Source of the DNA: Rhizoctonia solani
Taxonomy: Eukaryota > Basidiomycota > Agaricomycetes > Cantharellales > Ceratobasidiaceae
Length of the DNA stretch: 64,000 nt
Reading direction: 5' to 3'
NCBI RefSeq assembly: GCF_016906535.1
Contig: NC_057384.1
Coordinates: forward strand, 1,605,391-1,669,390
The translations under genes and the position numbers were made by a program. This document shows, piece after piece, positions 31,898-45,522 of the stretch. Within the stretch, counting starts at the first letter, position 1. Each line of letters opens with the position of its first letter. The notes beneath the pieces are model-generated. The model did no database searches, was not told the origin of the DNA, and saw only the letters and a program-made list of their open reading frames with translations.

Positions 31898-34800
31898 CAC
31901 CTGCCTGGAGGTCCGAAACGAAGCTCGGTAGAAATTTGTTTCATTGCACGGAAAAGTTTGTCTAGGTTTCCAATGCTACACCCATTAAACACAGACTTGT
32001 ATCTGCGGGCAAGTGATTGGGCCCAGGAGAAAGGCAGAAGCAATCCCTCGAAGTTGGACTGCCGAGCTGGATCCAAGTGGATAACAATCTCTCTCGTGAC
32101 GGCCTCAATGAAAGAAATCATCACTGTTGCATCAGGACGATCATCTCGATCAAGGATATATCTGTAGGTGACAACTTTAAGTAGGATTGTCGAAAAAGAG
32201 TAAAGAGAGCTTACTCAATAGTGCCTATTGTGCGTTCAACGCGATCAAATTCACGACTTTTGCAGAAACTTTGCAGAGGGAGAATAAGCTTGGTACGTAG
32301 ACTCGCGCTCAGCACGCCTGCTTCTGCTAAGGACCAGGACGGATTCGATTGAGTCGTCTGATCCAGAATATTAAGCTGGATCAAATAATGAGATAAAATA
32401 TATGTGATTGAGTCTGCTGATACGTCGGTTGTCTTGAGTATTCCTACCCAGTCCCGCTCAAGCCACGCTTTAAAACGCCTTGGAACGGCCCCATTCTCGT
32501 GCGTTTCGAGATCTAAGCCCAGTCCTGGAAGCATGCCGGTAGCTGGATGGGTTGTTTTGAAAACCTGCTCTAGCCACTTGTGGCCGACAGTGGTGTAGTC
32601 ACATAAACCACTGGTTACTCTTAGTCCCGATACGTCGAGAACTCCTAAAATGCAGTAGAGGATGAAAATTTCTGTTCTGCGATTTTTGCCAGATGCTATG
32701 AATGAGGACCAAACGGGTAGGCGCGTAGCGGGAGTGAACGGGAATGGCCCAATGTGAATGTGAGGTATTCTAAGGGATTCGTTATGAATTGATCCAAGTA
32801 TGGCATGCAGCCGCCTTGGTAGTTCGCCACACAGGATAGTATTGATGCTATCGCCAGAGACAGTGCGTGTAGCCGTTGGGGAATGGTAAGCTATTAAAGA
32901 AGTTCCAAGGGCTCTGAAGCTATTAAGCGATGAAAGAGGGTCAATAATAGGGGTGAATCCAAAAAGTTTCTGAGCAAGTGCCAACTTGCAAGGTTTAGTT
33001 GAATTGGTAATTCTGAGGACGTCTGTCTTGAAAGATTCCAGCACATCAAGATATTCGAGCAAAGTAGCCGCGGAACTCTCTTTAGACCAGCTACGGCTCT
33101 TGATCACCAGATAACTAGCCAGCATACGCATTGATTCATGTAGTTGGTTAGCTTGATCCCAAGCTCGAACCATCTCGACCCTGACGTAATCAAGTGCCAA
33201 GTATGAATGGAACAAGTCGATCTGGGACGCATATACCTAGTAATCAGAATCTTATGTAGGTTTGATATCAGAAATCATACGAACCTTCACAAACTCATCC
33301 CGGCCTGTGAAACTTGCGAATGGTTGCACCTTCTCGACCAGAGATTTGGCCAAGTCATAATCGTTTTTGCGGTACGTTCCTTCTATCAACAGGACCGACT
33401 CGGTGTAATCGATAGCTAAAGCGGCCGCCCTAACGATGCTGGTTTGAACTCGATTGGCCCGGTAGGATTTGACAAAGTATTTTACTGCGTCGACGAGATT
33501 CTTGTCAACCAAGTATTCCTCGGCTAATTCGTCGTATCGGCGGTGTTCAGCAAGAATGTGCTTCAATTGAGTCCTGTACTTAGATTGACGGGCATAAATG
33601 ATCTTCTCATCGACGCTGTCGAAAAGAAGTCCAATATATCTATATATGATATAAGCTTGAGCAGGCAATTATTAGTAGTTGCTCACTTGTACTCGCGGTG
33701 CTCAAAGAGGTACACACGAGCCACTTCACGGAGTTTTTCAAATACATCGTTGTCCATAGATTCTCGATTTTCAACCAGAAGATCGGTCGCACTCTTGTAG
33801 TCGTGGGCTTCAAATAACATATGAATACCATCTTTTGCTTGGCCAGCCTTGACGAAAGCAGAAGCCGCCGGGAGTAGCCTTTGCGCGGCTTGAAAACAAG
33901 TTGCTGCATGAAAGTAAACAGATCTGGGATTTCCGATTCCGGGTAGTTTAGCGCAGGTAACCAATTCGGTAGCTGCAATAGCAAGTTCGTCCCGCGAATC
34001 TGGAGTATCTCCACGCAGTCTTTTTAGCTTTGCTCGAGACATGAGGTGGTAGGCGGTCGACAGTTTGGAGTCGTTGATTTGTCCAGCCTGACGAAAGCAG
34101 GCAGCAGCTAATTTGTATAGCCGATGCGAAAAATATTCCCTTCCTTTAGCTAACCACTGAGCTTTGCTTGATGACACTGGAGTTCATATCATAAGCATAA
34201 GTACGCTATAGTTGAATTTAATCATTACCTGCGAGTTGGCCTATCACCCTAGATGCAGGTTCTGTCTTGATGAGGTTCTGTTTCATCCACATTGCCTATC
34301 ACTTCGGTTAGTAGACCCAATAAACTGTCATTGATAAGTACTTACCTGCAGTTGGCTGGCTAGGATTCCCGAATCCCATATCCAACATCGACGGCGAGCT
34401 CGCGTGACAGCTACGTATAGCAGCTTAAGTTCAGAGCAGAGAACTGGGGGAGAAGCCTGAGAGCATCGAGTTGTTCCTGAAAGGTATTCCCAAGTAGCAG
34501 TGGAGGCGGGAGATTGTGAAAAGAAATTGTATATGAGTACATCGTCAAACTCCAACCCTAACAGTCTGTCAGCTCCCGTGCACTTGGAGCTGGGATAGTA
34601 GGCACTGACCCTTGCTGTCTGTAATGGGAAGGATATTACATAACCCCTGCAATCGGGCGTCTAACTCTTCGGCGGCGGCTGCATCCCTAACCAAGATGGC
34701 TTGTTGAGCTCCAAACACAACTCGGTTACTCGCACTGCTAGTCGATTAATATAGGAGTCAGCCTTTTCTGGGAAGAGGCATACCTCGAGCCCAATAGAAA

Positions 34801-37476
34801 TTTCTCGAAGTAGCCTATCTCACTTTGAATATTAGTGAAAAATACGGGGGGATCGCCGTATTGTTTGGCCCTTTCCGGCTCCATGAGATCAATGGTTTGA
34901 GGGAATAGGTTGTGGATAGCTTGGACCAAAGATCGTGCGAAGCGAACTATTCCTGAGAGGCTCCGAAAATTTACATTAAGATCAAATGTGGTAAATTGGG
35001 GAGCAGGTAGGGTCTTGCGATGTGAATGAGGACTAGAGGTCACCGCCTAAGATGCGTCAGATGCGATTCAGCTGTCGCAAAGGACACTCTTACCTGATCC
35101 TGATAAGTAAAGGCTTTGAGATCATTAATCCGAAACAAACTTCCGGCAGTGATAGTTTGAGCACTATCTCCGCTCCAATAAATGTTATCCATACTTTTCG
35201 CGAGTTTGCGAAGAACTGGGTGGAGATAAATGAGAATCACACAATACTTGGGAAGTTACGCACGGTAAATGTCTATCATCAAATTATCCTGAACCTCGTC
35301 AACGTATCTGAGGCAGATTAACTTTTGGGGTCGTGCAAAGATGCTGGATGGGGTGTACATACAAGTAATCGATGTTAGGACCCCCGAGTATCTTCGGTAG
35401 ATTTTGAAGAATGACGCGTGTTCTACAAATTTTCAATATGTTTCTGACTGTAGAATCAGATTAAACCGAGACTCACCTGTCTGCTTCGTCCGTATCGTAT
35501 TGGATCGCTTTACGTTTGTTGTATAACTCGAAAATCGAATATACCTTAGATCGAACGGAAGCAAGAAGAGAAAATTGCCGTTGGCTCAAGCCTTCAACAT
35601 ATTCATCTCTGCTTAAGTACCCATTCTTTGAGTTAAAAGCCGCTTGGGAACCCTTTATGACGCCGATAATTTCCGACCAAACGAGATTTGGCTCGAGGCC
35701 ATGGACCCCAACCGAAGGCCAATAATTATGCAGAAAATCACTGAGATTATATCATGAATAAAAATCAATTAGGCGATTGATAAGTAGCCTACTCGAATCC
35801 AATGAGCGAACGGAGTGTCTCTGAACTAAGTTGTCCAGGAACCAAACGACGAATATCGCTTTCGAGCAACGAACATAACTGGAGATTGGAATAAGTTGAT
35901 GTGTTTGATAAAATCTATTTGGATTGAGATTACCTTATCAAATGATATGAATAACGGAAAGTGAGAATCGTCCAAGTCGCTATAACGTGATGGTAGATCG
36001 GCGCGAAGGTCAACCTCGGTATCAAATTCAACAAGCGCCCGATCAGGGTCTTCTCTGGACTGTTTGGCCATTGCTTCGAGCTCCTCCTCGGACTTTAGAG
36101 CAATATTGGTAAACTCCGCAAGTCCTTGGTAGGTAGACTCGACATGCTGAGCAAGTACACGAGATCTAGTGACAAACATCTGGCGAATAGGCTGTTGATC
36201 CTCCTTGGCAGTATTTTCTTGGTCGACCGCGCGAATCTTATAGATGAGAGCCGTGGTTTTACCTTTGTGTTATATATGATATATTAATTTGATCCCCAAG
36301 ACCATGTGGGACATACCTGTGCCGCTTCGTCCAATGACAATACTTGCACTTCTATGGCTCACAATCTTTCGTTCGTGCTCACTGATAAGGAGTGGTTAGC
36401 TCTCTAGGCAATATGGTAAGTAAGGCTTGACCTCACTCAAGAACCATGGGGAGAACCATCTCAAGATCGGCTAGGATGGCTACACAAGGAAGCTAAGTAA
36501 ACCAAATTCCCGTTGTTTCCGCCTAGTAACTCACAGTTGTAAAGTGCTTTATTCAAAGGAGCGAACCGGTCCATACTAAGGAATATTATAAGTGCTCTTG
36601 GATCAAGTGGCGGGTCACTTGTGGCTCACATAATCTCTCGAGTCTGAATGCGTGAAAATCACGAGTGGCATGGGTGAGATTCGAATTATTACCATGAATA
36701 TGGTTTACCCACGCGCTCCCGCTCCTCTTCCGTCAACTCATCGAGAAGAAATCCGGAATCCTCGTTTGAGACTCCAAGGCCGTACTCCTCATGGGGAAAC
36801 ATAGCAGGACGCTGTTTGTCATCAGAGGGATTTTTTGAAGCGAGGCGATACTGGCAGCTATAGACCAAAGGCTATGGGTAAGCATTCGGCGAAGTATTGC
36901 TCTGCAACTTGATGCTTACCGCTTCCGGTAATTCGAGTTGACTTTTTGTAGTTGGACGGAGACTTTGGCCCAGAATTGGTAGTCGATTTGGGCGCGCGAC
37001 TCGATTTGAAAGATTTTTATCACTTTCACCAATACTTGTGTCATGAATTCCTTATATCATGATATATATTATATACCTACCTTGATGATCGTACTATAAT
37101 CAAGTGGTTATATTAGCAAATGACCATGTGTCCAAATTTTCACAACTCACGGTCCCAGTTGGATCTGGTAGTACATCTATCTGATATATAATGCGAAGAT
37201 CAAGCGAAACCTTGGCTCTGAACATAGGTACATGTTGGAGCGTCCCTATGATAGGACGATGGCTATCGTCCGAAAATTTTCCTGTTGACAGCTCGCTACA
37301 TAAAATGAAGGCTTGGATTAGATCTTCATGCATGTTACACGAGAGTAATACCGAATTCTTTTGTGTACAATTTCCAGTGCTTTTTGGTCGCGTTGGATTT
37401 TTCTAAGCTGTTTCACCGCTCGAGTGGAGAGAACGACCGCCCACCGATTCCCTGCTGGGAGTGCCGTATTGTTCAT
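31898..37476 (-). CDS. TRANK1-like SF1 helicase with RelE-like N-terminus and TPR-like C-terminal region
   Basis: A many-exon gene. The N-terminal exons (37476-37150) give WAVVLSTRAVKQLRKIQ...HVPMFRAKVSLDLRIIYQID, which fits the RelE/ParE fold pattern. UvrD-type helicase motifs follow in order: I GRSGTGKTTAL (about 36320-36220), then TRSRVLAQHV, SEIIGVIKGS, motif II VDEVQDN (about 35310), GDSAQTITAGSLFRINDLKAF (about 35190, split here only by description), NFRSLSGIVRFAR (about 34970) and motif VI KLLYVAVTRARRR (about 34420). The C-terminal half (34180-31900) is helical and TPR-like (AQWLAKGREYFSHRLYKLAA). This is the arrangement of fungal TRANK1-type proteins. The helicase motifs look intact. 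The exact exon set was not fully resolved, and the stop at 31898 could be upstream of further exons. Confidence 0.8.
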
Positions 37477-39675
37477 ATCTAAAAGCCACAGTTAATCAAC
37501 GCTCCTGAATAGCACTTCTTGATGATGTGAAAGTCGAGAGCGGGAGAGTGAGCGAGTGGCTATGGATCTAAGGGAACTGATGTTATTGCCACCCATTGCC
37601 TCCGGACACGTGTTGTTAGCCAATCAGCGCCGAGGAAGATCCCTCTCGTAGCCTACGGCGTAGGTTCTATGCACATATGCGGGAAGAGTACTGAATAAAA
37701 ACCGTGCTATTCCTTGCGGCTATTTGTACCAACGCCACCCGTGTTGCGCGCATCCCTAGTACTATTGCTCATTGGTTGGAAGAAATCTGGAAAGAGATTC
37801 GGGTTAACATGATACTCTAGATCTGCGCCCCTGCATCAAAGTAACAGGCCTAAGATCAATATCATGGCCTCGTGCATTGACCAAATAGTTAAAGTTACAA
37901 GTAGATTACGTACGTGAGCGATGGGATCTCTGGTTTGAAACCCTGCGTTAAACATGCAGAACAGTTTCCGATGCGAGAGGCTCAGTCTTCAGGTCATTTA
38001 CAGAGTCCGTTAGGGAGTGTTTTATTAAGTTTTACTATTCTGAACCGATCAACCCGTTCGTTCCACTTACGGAGGTGCATATACTCTGGCTCGCCCTGTT
38101 GCAAAGCATTGCACGCGCCCGAGAAGACCGCCAGGATAGTGCTAGCATTTATTGTTTATTCCCATGGTTCAACGGCTTTAACCTGAGCAAGTATGGAATT
38201 AACTCTTTCACCACATTGGTATACGAGCTTAATGGACAATGATTTAGCGTTGGATATGAGAACACAGATCCAAGCGAAAGGTGAATGCCCAAGTTTTTTT
38301 GAAACAGGTGAACTGGAATTTCTAATTTGTAGTACTAGTAAAATTTGAGACACAAGAATAATACCCATAACCTACATATATTCTACGGCCACACTGCTCA
38401 GCTAGATGTATGCGCATTGAATCACTGCGGGTTGCGAAGGTATAGAATATACAAGTTCTTACAGAAATATTTTATTAGTGATTTTTCGAGCACAGTTGTC
38501 GCGTTTTGGTTTTCATATCACTGTACCCCCCCGAGCCTCGGAGTTAGTGTTCCAGTATGTGATTTATCCCAAAACAATAAACCGGAGCTACAGTTCAGCA
38601 CTCTGGTTAGCTTATCCTACAACCTCAGCTTTTTGGCACGATGTCAGCTCTATCATGGATTCAGGTGAGCCTCGGCTCCTTAGACCGAAGTTCTGGGTCG
38701 GATAAGCAGCCTTGCTCCTGCTGTAGTGCCTTCATTATGGCTATCAGAAATCCAAACCCTATTGCCTATTGGTATACATGGTTTTCTTGGTTCTTATTGG
38801 TGGGTTCCAAGCTGGATTTGCTCTGCTAGCTCGGGTGAGACTGGTTTATTATTTCCTCGAGGAACTAAATTCAAGAGTTCGCAGCACAAATATAAAAACA
38901 GAGACGTATAGTCACTGCGAACTTTCTCACTCATAAGCTCGGTACTTCTGTCTACATGGTTATTATAAGGCATCTATATGCGGGACTTCCCCTTATATTC
39001 TAACCGGCAGAAATGACAGTCCCCAATACTGGGAGATCTGGAAGCGAAAGGAGGTCGTGGGTAGGTGAAGGAACTTGTACTCGAGTCAATCTCAGCCTCA
39101 ATCCCACATTTCCCTAGGTGTCTCGATGCTATTCATAACCATTGATACGCTTGGTGGAGTTTTCAGCGCATTGTCATTGGTTTTCAAAGAAACTTTTGAC
39201 GTCTTCGGGGCGATACCTTACCTACTTGTGGTTGTGGGTACCTTATGCCCAATTCGATATCTATCGACTAACGAAGAAATTAGCTATTAGACGGATTGGT
39301 TATCTTATTAGCGATAACATTGAACCCACTTGCAAGTCGTCGCCGAAAGGAGTCATTTAATCGAAACGGATTCGATATTCAAGGACATGCCATCCATTGA
39401 GAACGGGCAGTCCGAAGCATCTACATAAACACATTATTCCTACTATTCTCGCTTAAACTAAATAGATATCACTTTTAATTTGTCAAGGCGATCTCCAAAT
39501 ACATGCATGACCGTTGAATACTTGCTGACTGACCTTGCTCCCCAACCCCAATCACTCATCTGTATTCACGTGATTACCGGCTTTCAAATCTTACCGACAT
39601 CCGACCCCGACCCCGCGTTCTTGAGAAACTTGACCATCTCAATCCACTACTTGTCCCCATTCACTCGAAAAAGAA
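37477..39675. other. No recognised gene (2.2 kb)
   Basis: Contains the promoters of the divergently transcribed helicase (-) and isomerase (+) genes. Frames are short and without domains. No tRNA or repeat identified. Confidence 0.4.
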
Positions 39676-40953
39676 ATGCCTGATTTCTCTGGTAACAAAC
39701 TAGTTAAAGTCACAGAGCCACTTGAAGACAAGTCGGTATTACTTGTCGAGCTTAATCGGTATGTCAACCTCCACCTGAGTGCTGGAGTCCAAGCTATAGG
39801 TGTGTGATTTAATGAGCAACTTATTATAGAGGCCCTGTGAATGCATTTAACCAGCCGTGAGTTCTTCATGATACATATGGTTGGATCAGCCGTCTTTATT
39901 CACCATCTCCATTAGCTTTTGGGAAGAACTTGGTGCAACCTTCGATAAAATTAGTCGCGATGGGACCATTCGTTCTGTAGTGTTGTCTTCAGCCAACCCA
40001 AAGGTATTTACGGCTGGACTTGACTGTGAGTGTATCTGGATTCAAGTCTCCTGTCATCTGACGCCCCCACAGTATCTGACACTGGCTCGTTAACAAACCA
40101 AAGCAGTCTCGACCCGGCTCGGCAAGCCGTTAAGTTTCGTGACCACATCTTAGTAAGTTGCTTTAATGATTCATATCAGATAACAATTAATATACGTCTA
40201 TAGCACTTTCAAGCGTGTATCTCAGCCATTGAACGATGCAGCCAACCCGTCATTGCCGCCGTGAACGGTATTGCGTATGGCCTGGCAATTGATATCATGT
40301 GCGCATGTGACGTACGATACTCGAGCTCAAGGACCCGATTCTCTATAAAAGTAAATTCATATCTCAATTTATATCCTCCAGCTAATGAAAGGGCTCTAGG
40401 AAGTTGACGTTGGACTGGCAGCTGATATAGGAACACTTTCACGTCTACCGAAAATTACAGGCAATGAGTCTCTGCTACGGGAATTAGCCTTTACTGCTCG
40501 AGAATTTGGAGCTACTGAAGCAGCGCGATTGGGGATGATATCTCGTATCATTGAGGGTGGCAGGAATGAAGTTACTGGTGAGTAGCAAACATGAGTATCA
40601 CTGTTTGTGCTAATGGCATATGTAGGTTCCGCACTGGAGTTGGCACAGGTGATTGCTACCAAGTCACCGATCGCAGTTGTAGGGACCAAGAGATTCCTAT
40701 TGCACGCTCGTGACCATAGGTTCGTATTGTAACTTTGTTTTTCTACCGTCTTTTATACCTTTGTGCAGCGTTGAGCAAAGCCTCGAGTATCAAGCCACTT
40801 GGAATATGGCAATGCTCCAATCTTCCGTGCGTGTACCAGCAACATTATTCTTCTGAGGTCTAGTAACAAATTGTTATTTAGGATACCGTCGAGGCTATGA
40901 AAGCTTTTGCAACTAAGCAGCCCCCTGCATTCAAACCTCTGCCCAAACTTTAG
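39676..40953 (+). CDS. ECH1: Delta(3,5)-delta(2,4)-dienoyl-CoA isomerase, crotonase family
   Basis: The enzyme moves double bonds during beta-oxidation of unsaturated fatty acids. The ATG at 39676 starts MPDFSGNKLVKV. Exons joined by short GT-AG introns give GPVNAFNQPFWEELG, VVLSSANPKVFTAGLDL (first oxyanion-hole strand), ISAIERCSQPVIAAVNGIA plus the A-x-D-I/M-x-C-A-C-D-V-R-Y core, and EVDVGLAADIGTLSRLPKI with GN...LLRELAFTAR. The Glu/Asp-bearing EVDVGLAADIGTL segment is characteristic of dienoyl-CoA isomerases rather than plain enoyl-CoA hydratases. The C-terminus PLPKL fits a PTS1-type peroxisomal signal (PKL). At least six introns. All catalytic segments appear intact. Confidence 0.85.
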
Positions 40954-41514
40954 AACCGATGTCAACAGTCACGAAAGGCTCGAACCAGCAAGATAAAAGC
41001 GAGATTCGCATGTCATTATTTCCTATCCTCAACTCACATTTTTGCTCGTATCACTCTCGCGTATACGTAATATAGGCCCCATGGCCACAAGCAAATGAGC
41101 AAATAACTTTAGTAACTGACTTGCTGGACTCAGATGCGAACGCGAACGGAGATTTTCGAGCCTTAAGCGAAACACAAAATGGCTAGACGACAATTTGGTC
41201 CAAGTTTTTGTATGGCCATGCTGTGAATAGGGCAGCGACTTCTACGTTTGACCCCTAGGAGTCGAATAACTGTTGAGACGGCCGGAATAAACCCTGATAA
41301 AGCATGGGACTGGTACCACGGCCAGTAAATTGAAGTTTATGCTACTTTCAGTTATGTCGCATGACTCTAGGTTATTTTATTAATAGTAGGATATTTCCGC
41401 GGACATAACAGGGGCAATTTTAAGAGGCTAATTATCACATTGACTATATATGTACACTAAATCAATTTGGGTCATAGCCATATGTACGACATGCCCTGAA
41501 TAACCTCAGCTGTC
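40954..41514. other. Intergenic spacer between convergent genes
   Basis: 3' flanks of ECH1 (+) and the gamma-lyase (-). Nothing else identified. Confidence 0.5.
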
Positions 41515-43077
41515 TCAAATAGCGGGCTGTCCGCTAAAATTATCCGAGCCGCAAACGGTCAGCTTATGAGCTAAGTGAGGTAAAGTAGTAGCAAGCGCTT
41601 GTTGTATATCGGCAATGAGATCATCCGCGTCTTCAATACCGATACTCAACCTTACGAGATTGGATGTAATGCCCAATGCGTTACGCTCGGTCTCTGGAAT
41701 GGACTGGATAGAAAATGAATTATCATAGATCTAAACCTATGAAGAAGAAAAATACAACTCACCCCGTGGGTCATTCTAGCAGGGATCTGGGCTAAACTCT
41801 CGACTCCCCCCAGACTGACAGCTAGCGTGAAATAGCGGCTATTAGCTAGGAACGCTTCAGCTGTCTCCTGTCCGCCTTTTATTCTAAAACTGATCATTCC
41901 CCCAAACGGAATACCAGCGGCAGTTTCTTCCTTTGGCAGGGTATCGATGAACCTCTTGGAATGAGGAGATAATTGCTTAACAGCAAGTTGATGACGAGGA
42001 TGGATTGCGAGTCCGGGGTAAATTACGCTTTCGACAGACGATTCAGGTCCAGAAATTTGCTGTAAGTACGAAGCTACCCGGAGCGCGTTGCGACCATGGG
42101 CTTGCATGCGAAGATGCAGTGTCTTGGCTCCACGATGGGCCAACCAGCAGTCATGTGGGCTTGGAACGGCCCCCCCTGCATTCTGAAGAAATCTAACTCT
42201 TTCAGCAAATGCGGCTGCACGCGGATGGTCGGAGGCTGATGGAACAATAAGGGCGCCCATCAGTACGTCGGAGTGACCATTGATGTACTTGGTCAAGCTG
42301 TGTACGACAGCGTCGGCTCCAAGAAGGAGTGGAGAAGAATAGAAGGGGGATAAAAAGGTATTGTCGACCAATACTAGGGGATTGGATGGGTGCTTCCGAG
42401 CGAGCTGCACAATTCTGTGAATATCGACAATACGCAGGGTCGGGTTGGTTGGTGACTCAATCCATATTAACTGTTGAACCTGTTAGACCACGTCTTTCCT
42501 TTATTGCTGAGGATGCTTACTTTAGTATTGTCTCGGAAGCTGGCTGTTATTTGATCGTCGGAACAGCTGTCTAGATCAACAAAAGTGGTCTCCAATCCCT
42601 GAACATCTTTGGCTACTCGAGTCATACAACTGAGGGTATATACGTAACATGAAGGTCATAATAGATAGTGATGAGTAGCCAATATACTTACGTATAGGTT
42701 CCACCATATACATCATGCATACTGACGATATGGGCATTGGATCCCAGGGCTTGCAGAACAGTAGTCGTAGTTGCAGTTCCAGAGGCAAACGTCACAGCAT
42801 TGCCCCCACCCGCCTCCAGCGAAGCCAATAAGAGCTCGAGTTGAACTCGATTGGGGTTTCCACACCGAGAATACTCATATCCCTGTTATCACACTTGTTA
42901 GCGATGTTTTAGAACAATTGGAGCGTTGGTTACCTTGTTCAAGCCAACGCCTTCTTGTTTATAAGTCGTACTTAAAGAAATAGGTTCAATCACAGCACCT
43001 GTCTCAGCGTTTGGTTCGGCACCAATATGAATTGCGCGAGTCCCAAAGCTGGCCGAACCAACAGATATATGAACCAT
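41515..43077 (-). CDS. CYS3: Cystathionine gamma-lyase, PLP enzyme (copy 1)
   Basis: It cleaves cystathionine to cysteine in reverse transsulfuration. The ATG at 43077 gives [19 protein letters not shown], then [20 protein letters not shown]. The middle exons encode the PLP-phosphate loop ([19 protein letters not shown]), the Asp that contacts the pyridine nitrogen ([13 protein letters not shown]) and the Schiff-base lysine ([18 protein letters not shown]). The end is [20 protein letters not shown] plus a 30-residue tail, stop at 41515. Several introns of 50-70 bases. The related gamma-synthase and beta-lyase families are the alternatives; the FGTRAIHIG start favours gamma-lyase. A paralogue in opposite orientation lies at 52298. 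Confidence 0.87.
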
Positions 43078-43329
43078 GGAGATAAGCTCGGATATCTGGG
43101 GCTTGAGTGGATTGTAACGAATAACAAGTACTATAGAGCTGGTTATATATCCAGCCGCAATTGCTCCCTCCCGAATTTGGTCTAGCAATTCGGAATTGTC
43201 GTTGGTGCTAGACCTCTTTTGTCAGTTCACTCATTTTCATGTCTCAAACGGGGCGGCGTTCTGAGCCCACAGTAGTACAATGAAATTCGATCCATGGGCG
43301 GAGAATAGCGGCACAATTCAAAATGATGT
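43078..43329. other. Promoter region of the gamma-lyase
   Basis: Upstream flank of the minus-strand CYS3. An ATG further upstream is followed by an early stop (MSELTKEV). Confidence 0.4.
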
Positions 43330-43661
43330 ACAGGATAGTCTCTTGGAGATCAGTCATAGAAGATACCGGACGGAGCATACCACCTGATCACCATCATACG
43401 CAATATCCACGAGGTATCTGCCCCAGTGGTCATAACTTACATCATTAGCTATCCCTTGTGACCCGAAGTCGAGGATGTTTGAGCCACTGCTTTCCTCGAG
43501 GACTTTGATTGTTCCGGTCTCATTACCCCGCACTTCGGATGGACCCTAAGTGATTGGAGGGCTAAACCAGCCAGTCGTTAAAGTGGGTGCTACTTTTTAC
43601 GTACAATGGTTTAATCGTTAAAAATTATTTACACAGAGAGAACCTCCCGCGTCTATCTTGA
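43330..43661 (-). CDS. Possible small two- or three-exon gene, unrecognised
   Basis: A plausible first exon MFKIDAGGSLC joins through an intron (gtaaat...cacttag) to GPSEVRGNETGTIKVLEE and SYDHWGRYLVDIAYDGDQVV. The beta-rich pattern looks protein-like. Boundaries are uncertain and the family is unknown. Confidence 0.3.
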
Positions 43662-45302
43662 ACATCACTAACTATAACTTTTGTATCTCCGAAAAGAGTT
43701 GTAAGCAAGGCACAGAAACGCCAGCTGCTGAACAATTTGATGTACATCCATGTTATGTGACCCGGCGAAGCTAACATCCATCGTTTGGAATTTCACTTCC
43801 AGAGCTATGCCTGTCCCTTTTTGTTGGACTTGTTGCGGGCGGGAGTAGCCCCAACGGCGTGATGTAAATGCCGGCAACGTGCTTACATATAAGACTTCAG
43901 ACCGGCATCTTCGAGGGTTCTTGATAATGACCCTGATTGCACGCCCAACCCTTTCAGATCTCCACGAGAGCAAACCAGAAATAGAGGCGAAAGTTAAAAA
44001 ACAAATCAAGTTTGAGACCATGGGCCGGATCATAGTTCCAGCGCATATGACCACTTCTGTTGGGGAGGTTACTGTGATGGGTCTTAAATTTTGACGTACA
44101 CCGAGTGTCACCATGTTTATGTGGCAAGTGCTATTATTGAATTGGTACACGAATCCGTTCTACCGAGCAGATTACCGGATCGTACGATACTGTGAGGGCA
44201 CGCTATGGCTATAGGTGTGATCAACCTTACTTTATTCGTTTACCTAGCTTATCCAGAAAGAATAACGGAAGTATACATCTTTTTTTTTTTTTTAAAAAAA
44301 AAGAAAACTCTTCGGGCACTATGCTCGGCGTTAGTCAAGGTCAAAAAAGGTGACTGTTGGCATATGTTCCTAGATTTGATAGATATAATCGCTTGTTATC
44401 AGGGCCGGGATCTCGAGTGACAGCATCTTCAAAATTAATCACTGGGCCGCGGGACGGCACGCGAAAACAGAGACGAGATGAATACGAATACACAAAAGGG
44501 GAAGAGGCGCGCATACGACCCGGGCCGGCAGACGGATGGGGGTGGGGACCGAGCCACCGAGCGAGCTGGGTGGGCGGCTGAACCGGATCGTATGCGTGTA
44601 GAAAAAGGCGCGGGCGGTTGGGACTCGCGGATAAAAGGGGAGAAGATGGTCCGGATAAGCTCTGCTACGAGCACGTTGTGCTCGCCGAACGTAGAATAGA
44701 AGAGAAAGAGCAAGAGGCGTAAGCGCCGAAACAACGAAATACAATAAACAGTGCGCGAACATGACAACTACTGAGCGGTATGAGCACACGCAACGGCCTG
44801 ATCGGCCCAGTATAAGTTTTGCGTCCTCCACAAGCTCCGTCGCAAAACTACACTCGTGACCAAGTTGCAGGCCTACTAAGTTATCAAATGTGATTTTCGG
44901 AGAAGATCTCAACACCAATGACTTACAATATTTGGGCCTTGAGACATGGAGTCAGAATCCAATTACTGTGAATGGAGCTTTGTTTGGCTAGGTATTTGGT
45001 TCAATTTGCACGCACATATCACCGATATTATCAGACGCTCATTCACTAGGGCGATATCTTGTATTTAAGCTCAGACATTGCTAGTCCAGGGAACCGCATC
45101 AGTAACATCTTTAGAGCTTCCGGATATCGGGGGCGTTGGGAGCCCCGACATCATCTCTTCGTGAGAGATGCCGGCTTTGGATCCCCCAGAGGTTGCGCTG
45201 ACATAGATTGATAGTCGAAGTGGGGCTTAACGTGTGTGAGAAAGGTGGCCAAAATCCTCGGTGGAGTAGACTCAACTCGTCTGCACAGGGATACACAACC
45301 TC
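43662..45302. other. No recognised gene; contains a T14/A10 tract and a GC-rich block
   Basis: At about 44280-44303 a run of T is followed by a run of A. At about 44440-44720 the sequence is GC- and purine-rich. One plus-strand frame (43879-44094, starting MLTYKTSDRHLRGF) looks protein-like but has no recognised neighbours. Confidence 0.35.
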
Positions 45303-45522
45303 AACCTCTCGCAGTGAACATAAGAGCGCGGTTTTCTGGACGCAAAAATGAAGCGTTGTATCCGGAGTGCTGACAAAATTCGATTGTCGTTTTCTGAGCC
45401 CGTATCCCAGCTCATCTTGGTATGCATTTAAACTGCGAATTCTTCGTTTTCTGGTACGGATCCTTGGCAAAATCTGCATATTATGCTGATTTACTATATT
45501 TTTGAGATTAACTATGCTGTTT
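45303..45522 (+). mobile_element. MITE-like element, family B, degenerate copy 2
   Basis: It aligns along its length with 30316-30527. Shared blocks include cggttttctggacg versus cggattttctgaacg, ggagtgctgacaaaatt versus ggagtgttggcaaaatc, and tgcgaattct. The terminal inverted repeats are decayed. Confidence 0.5.
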
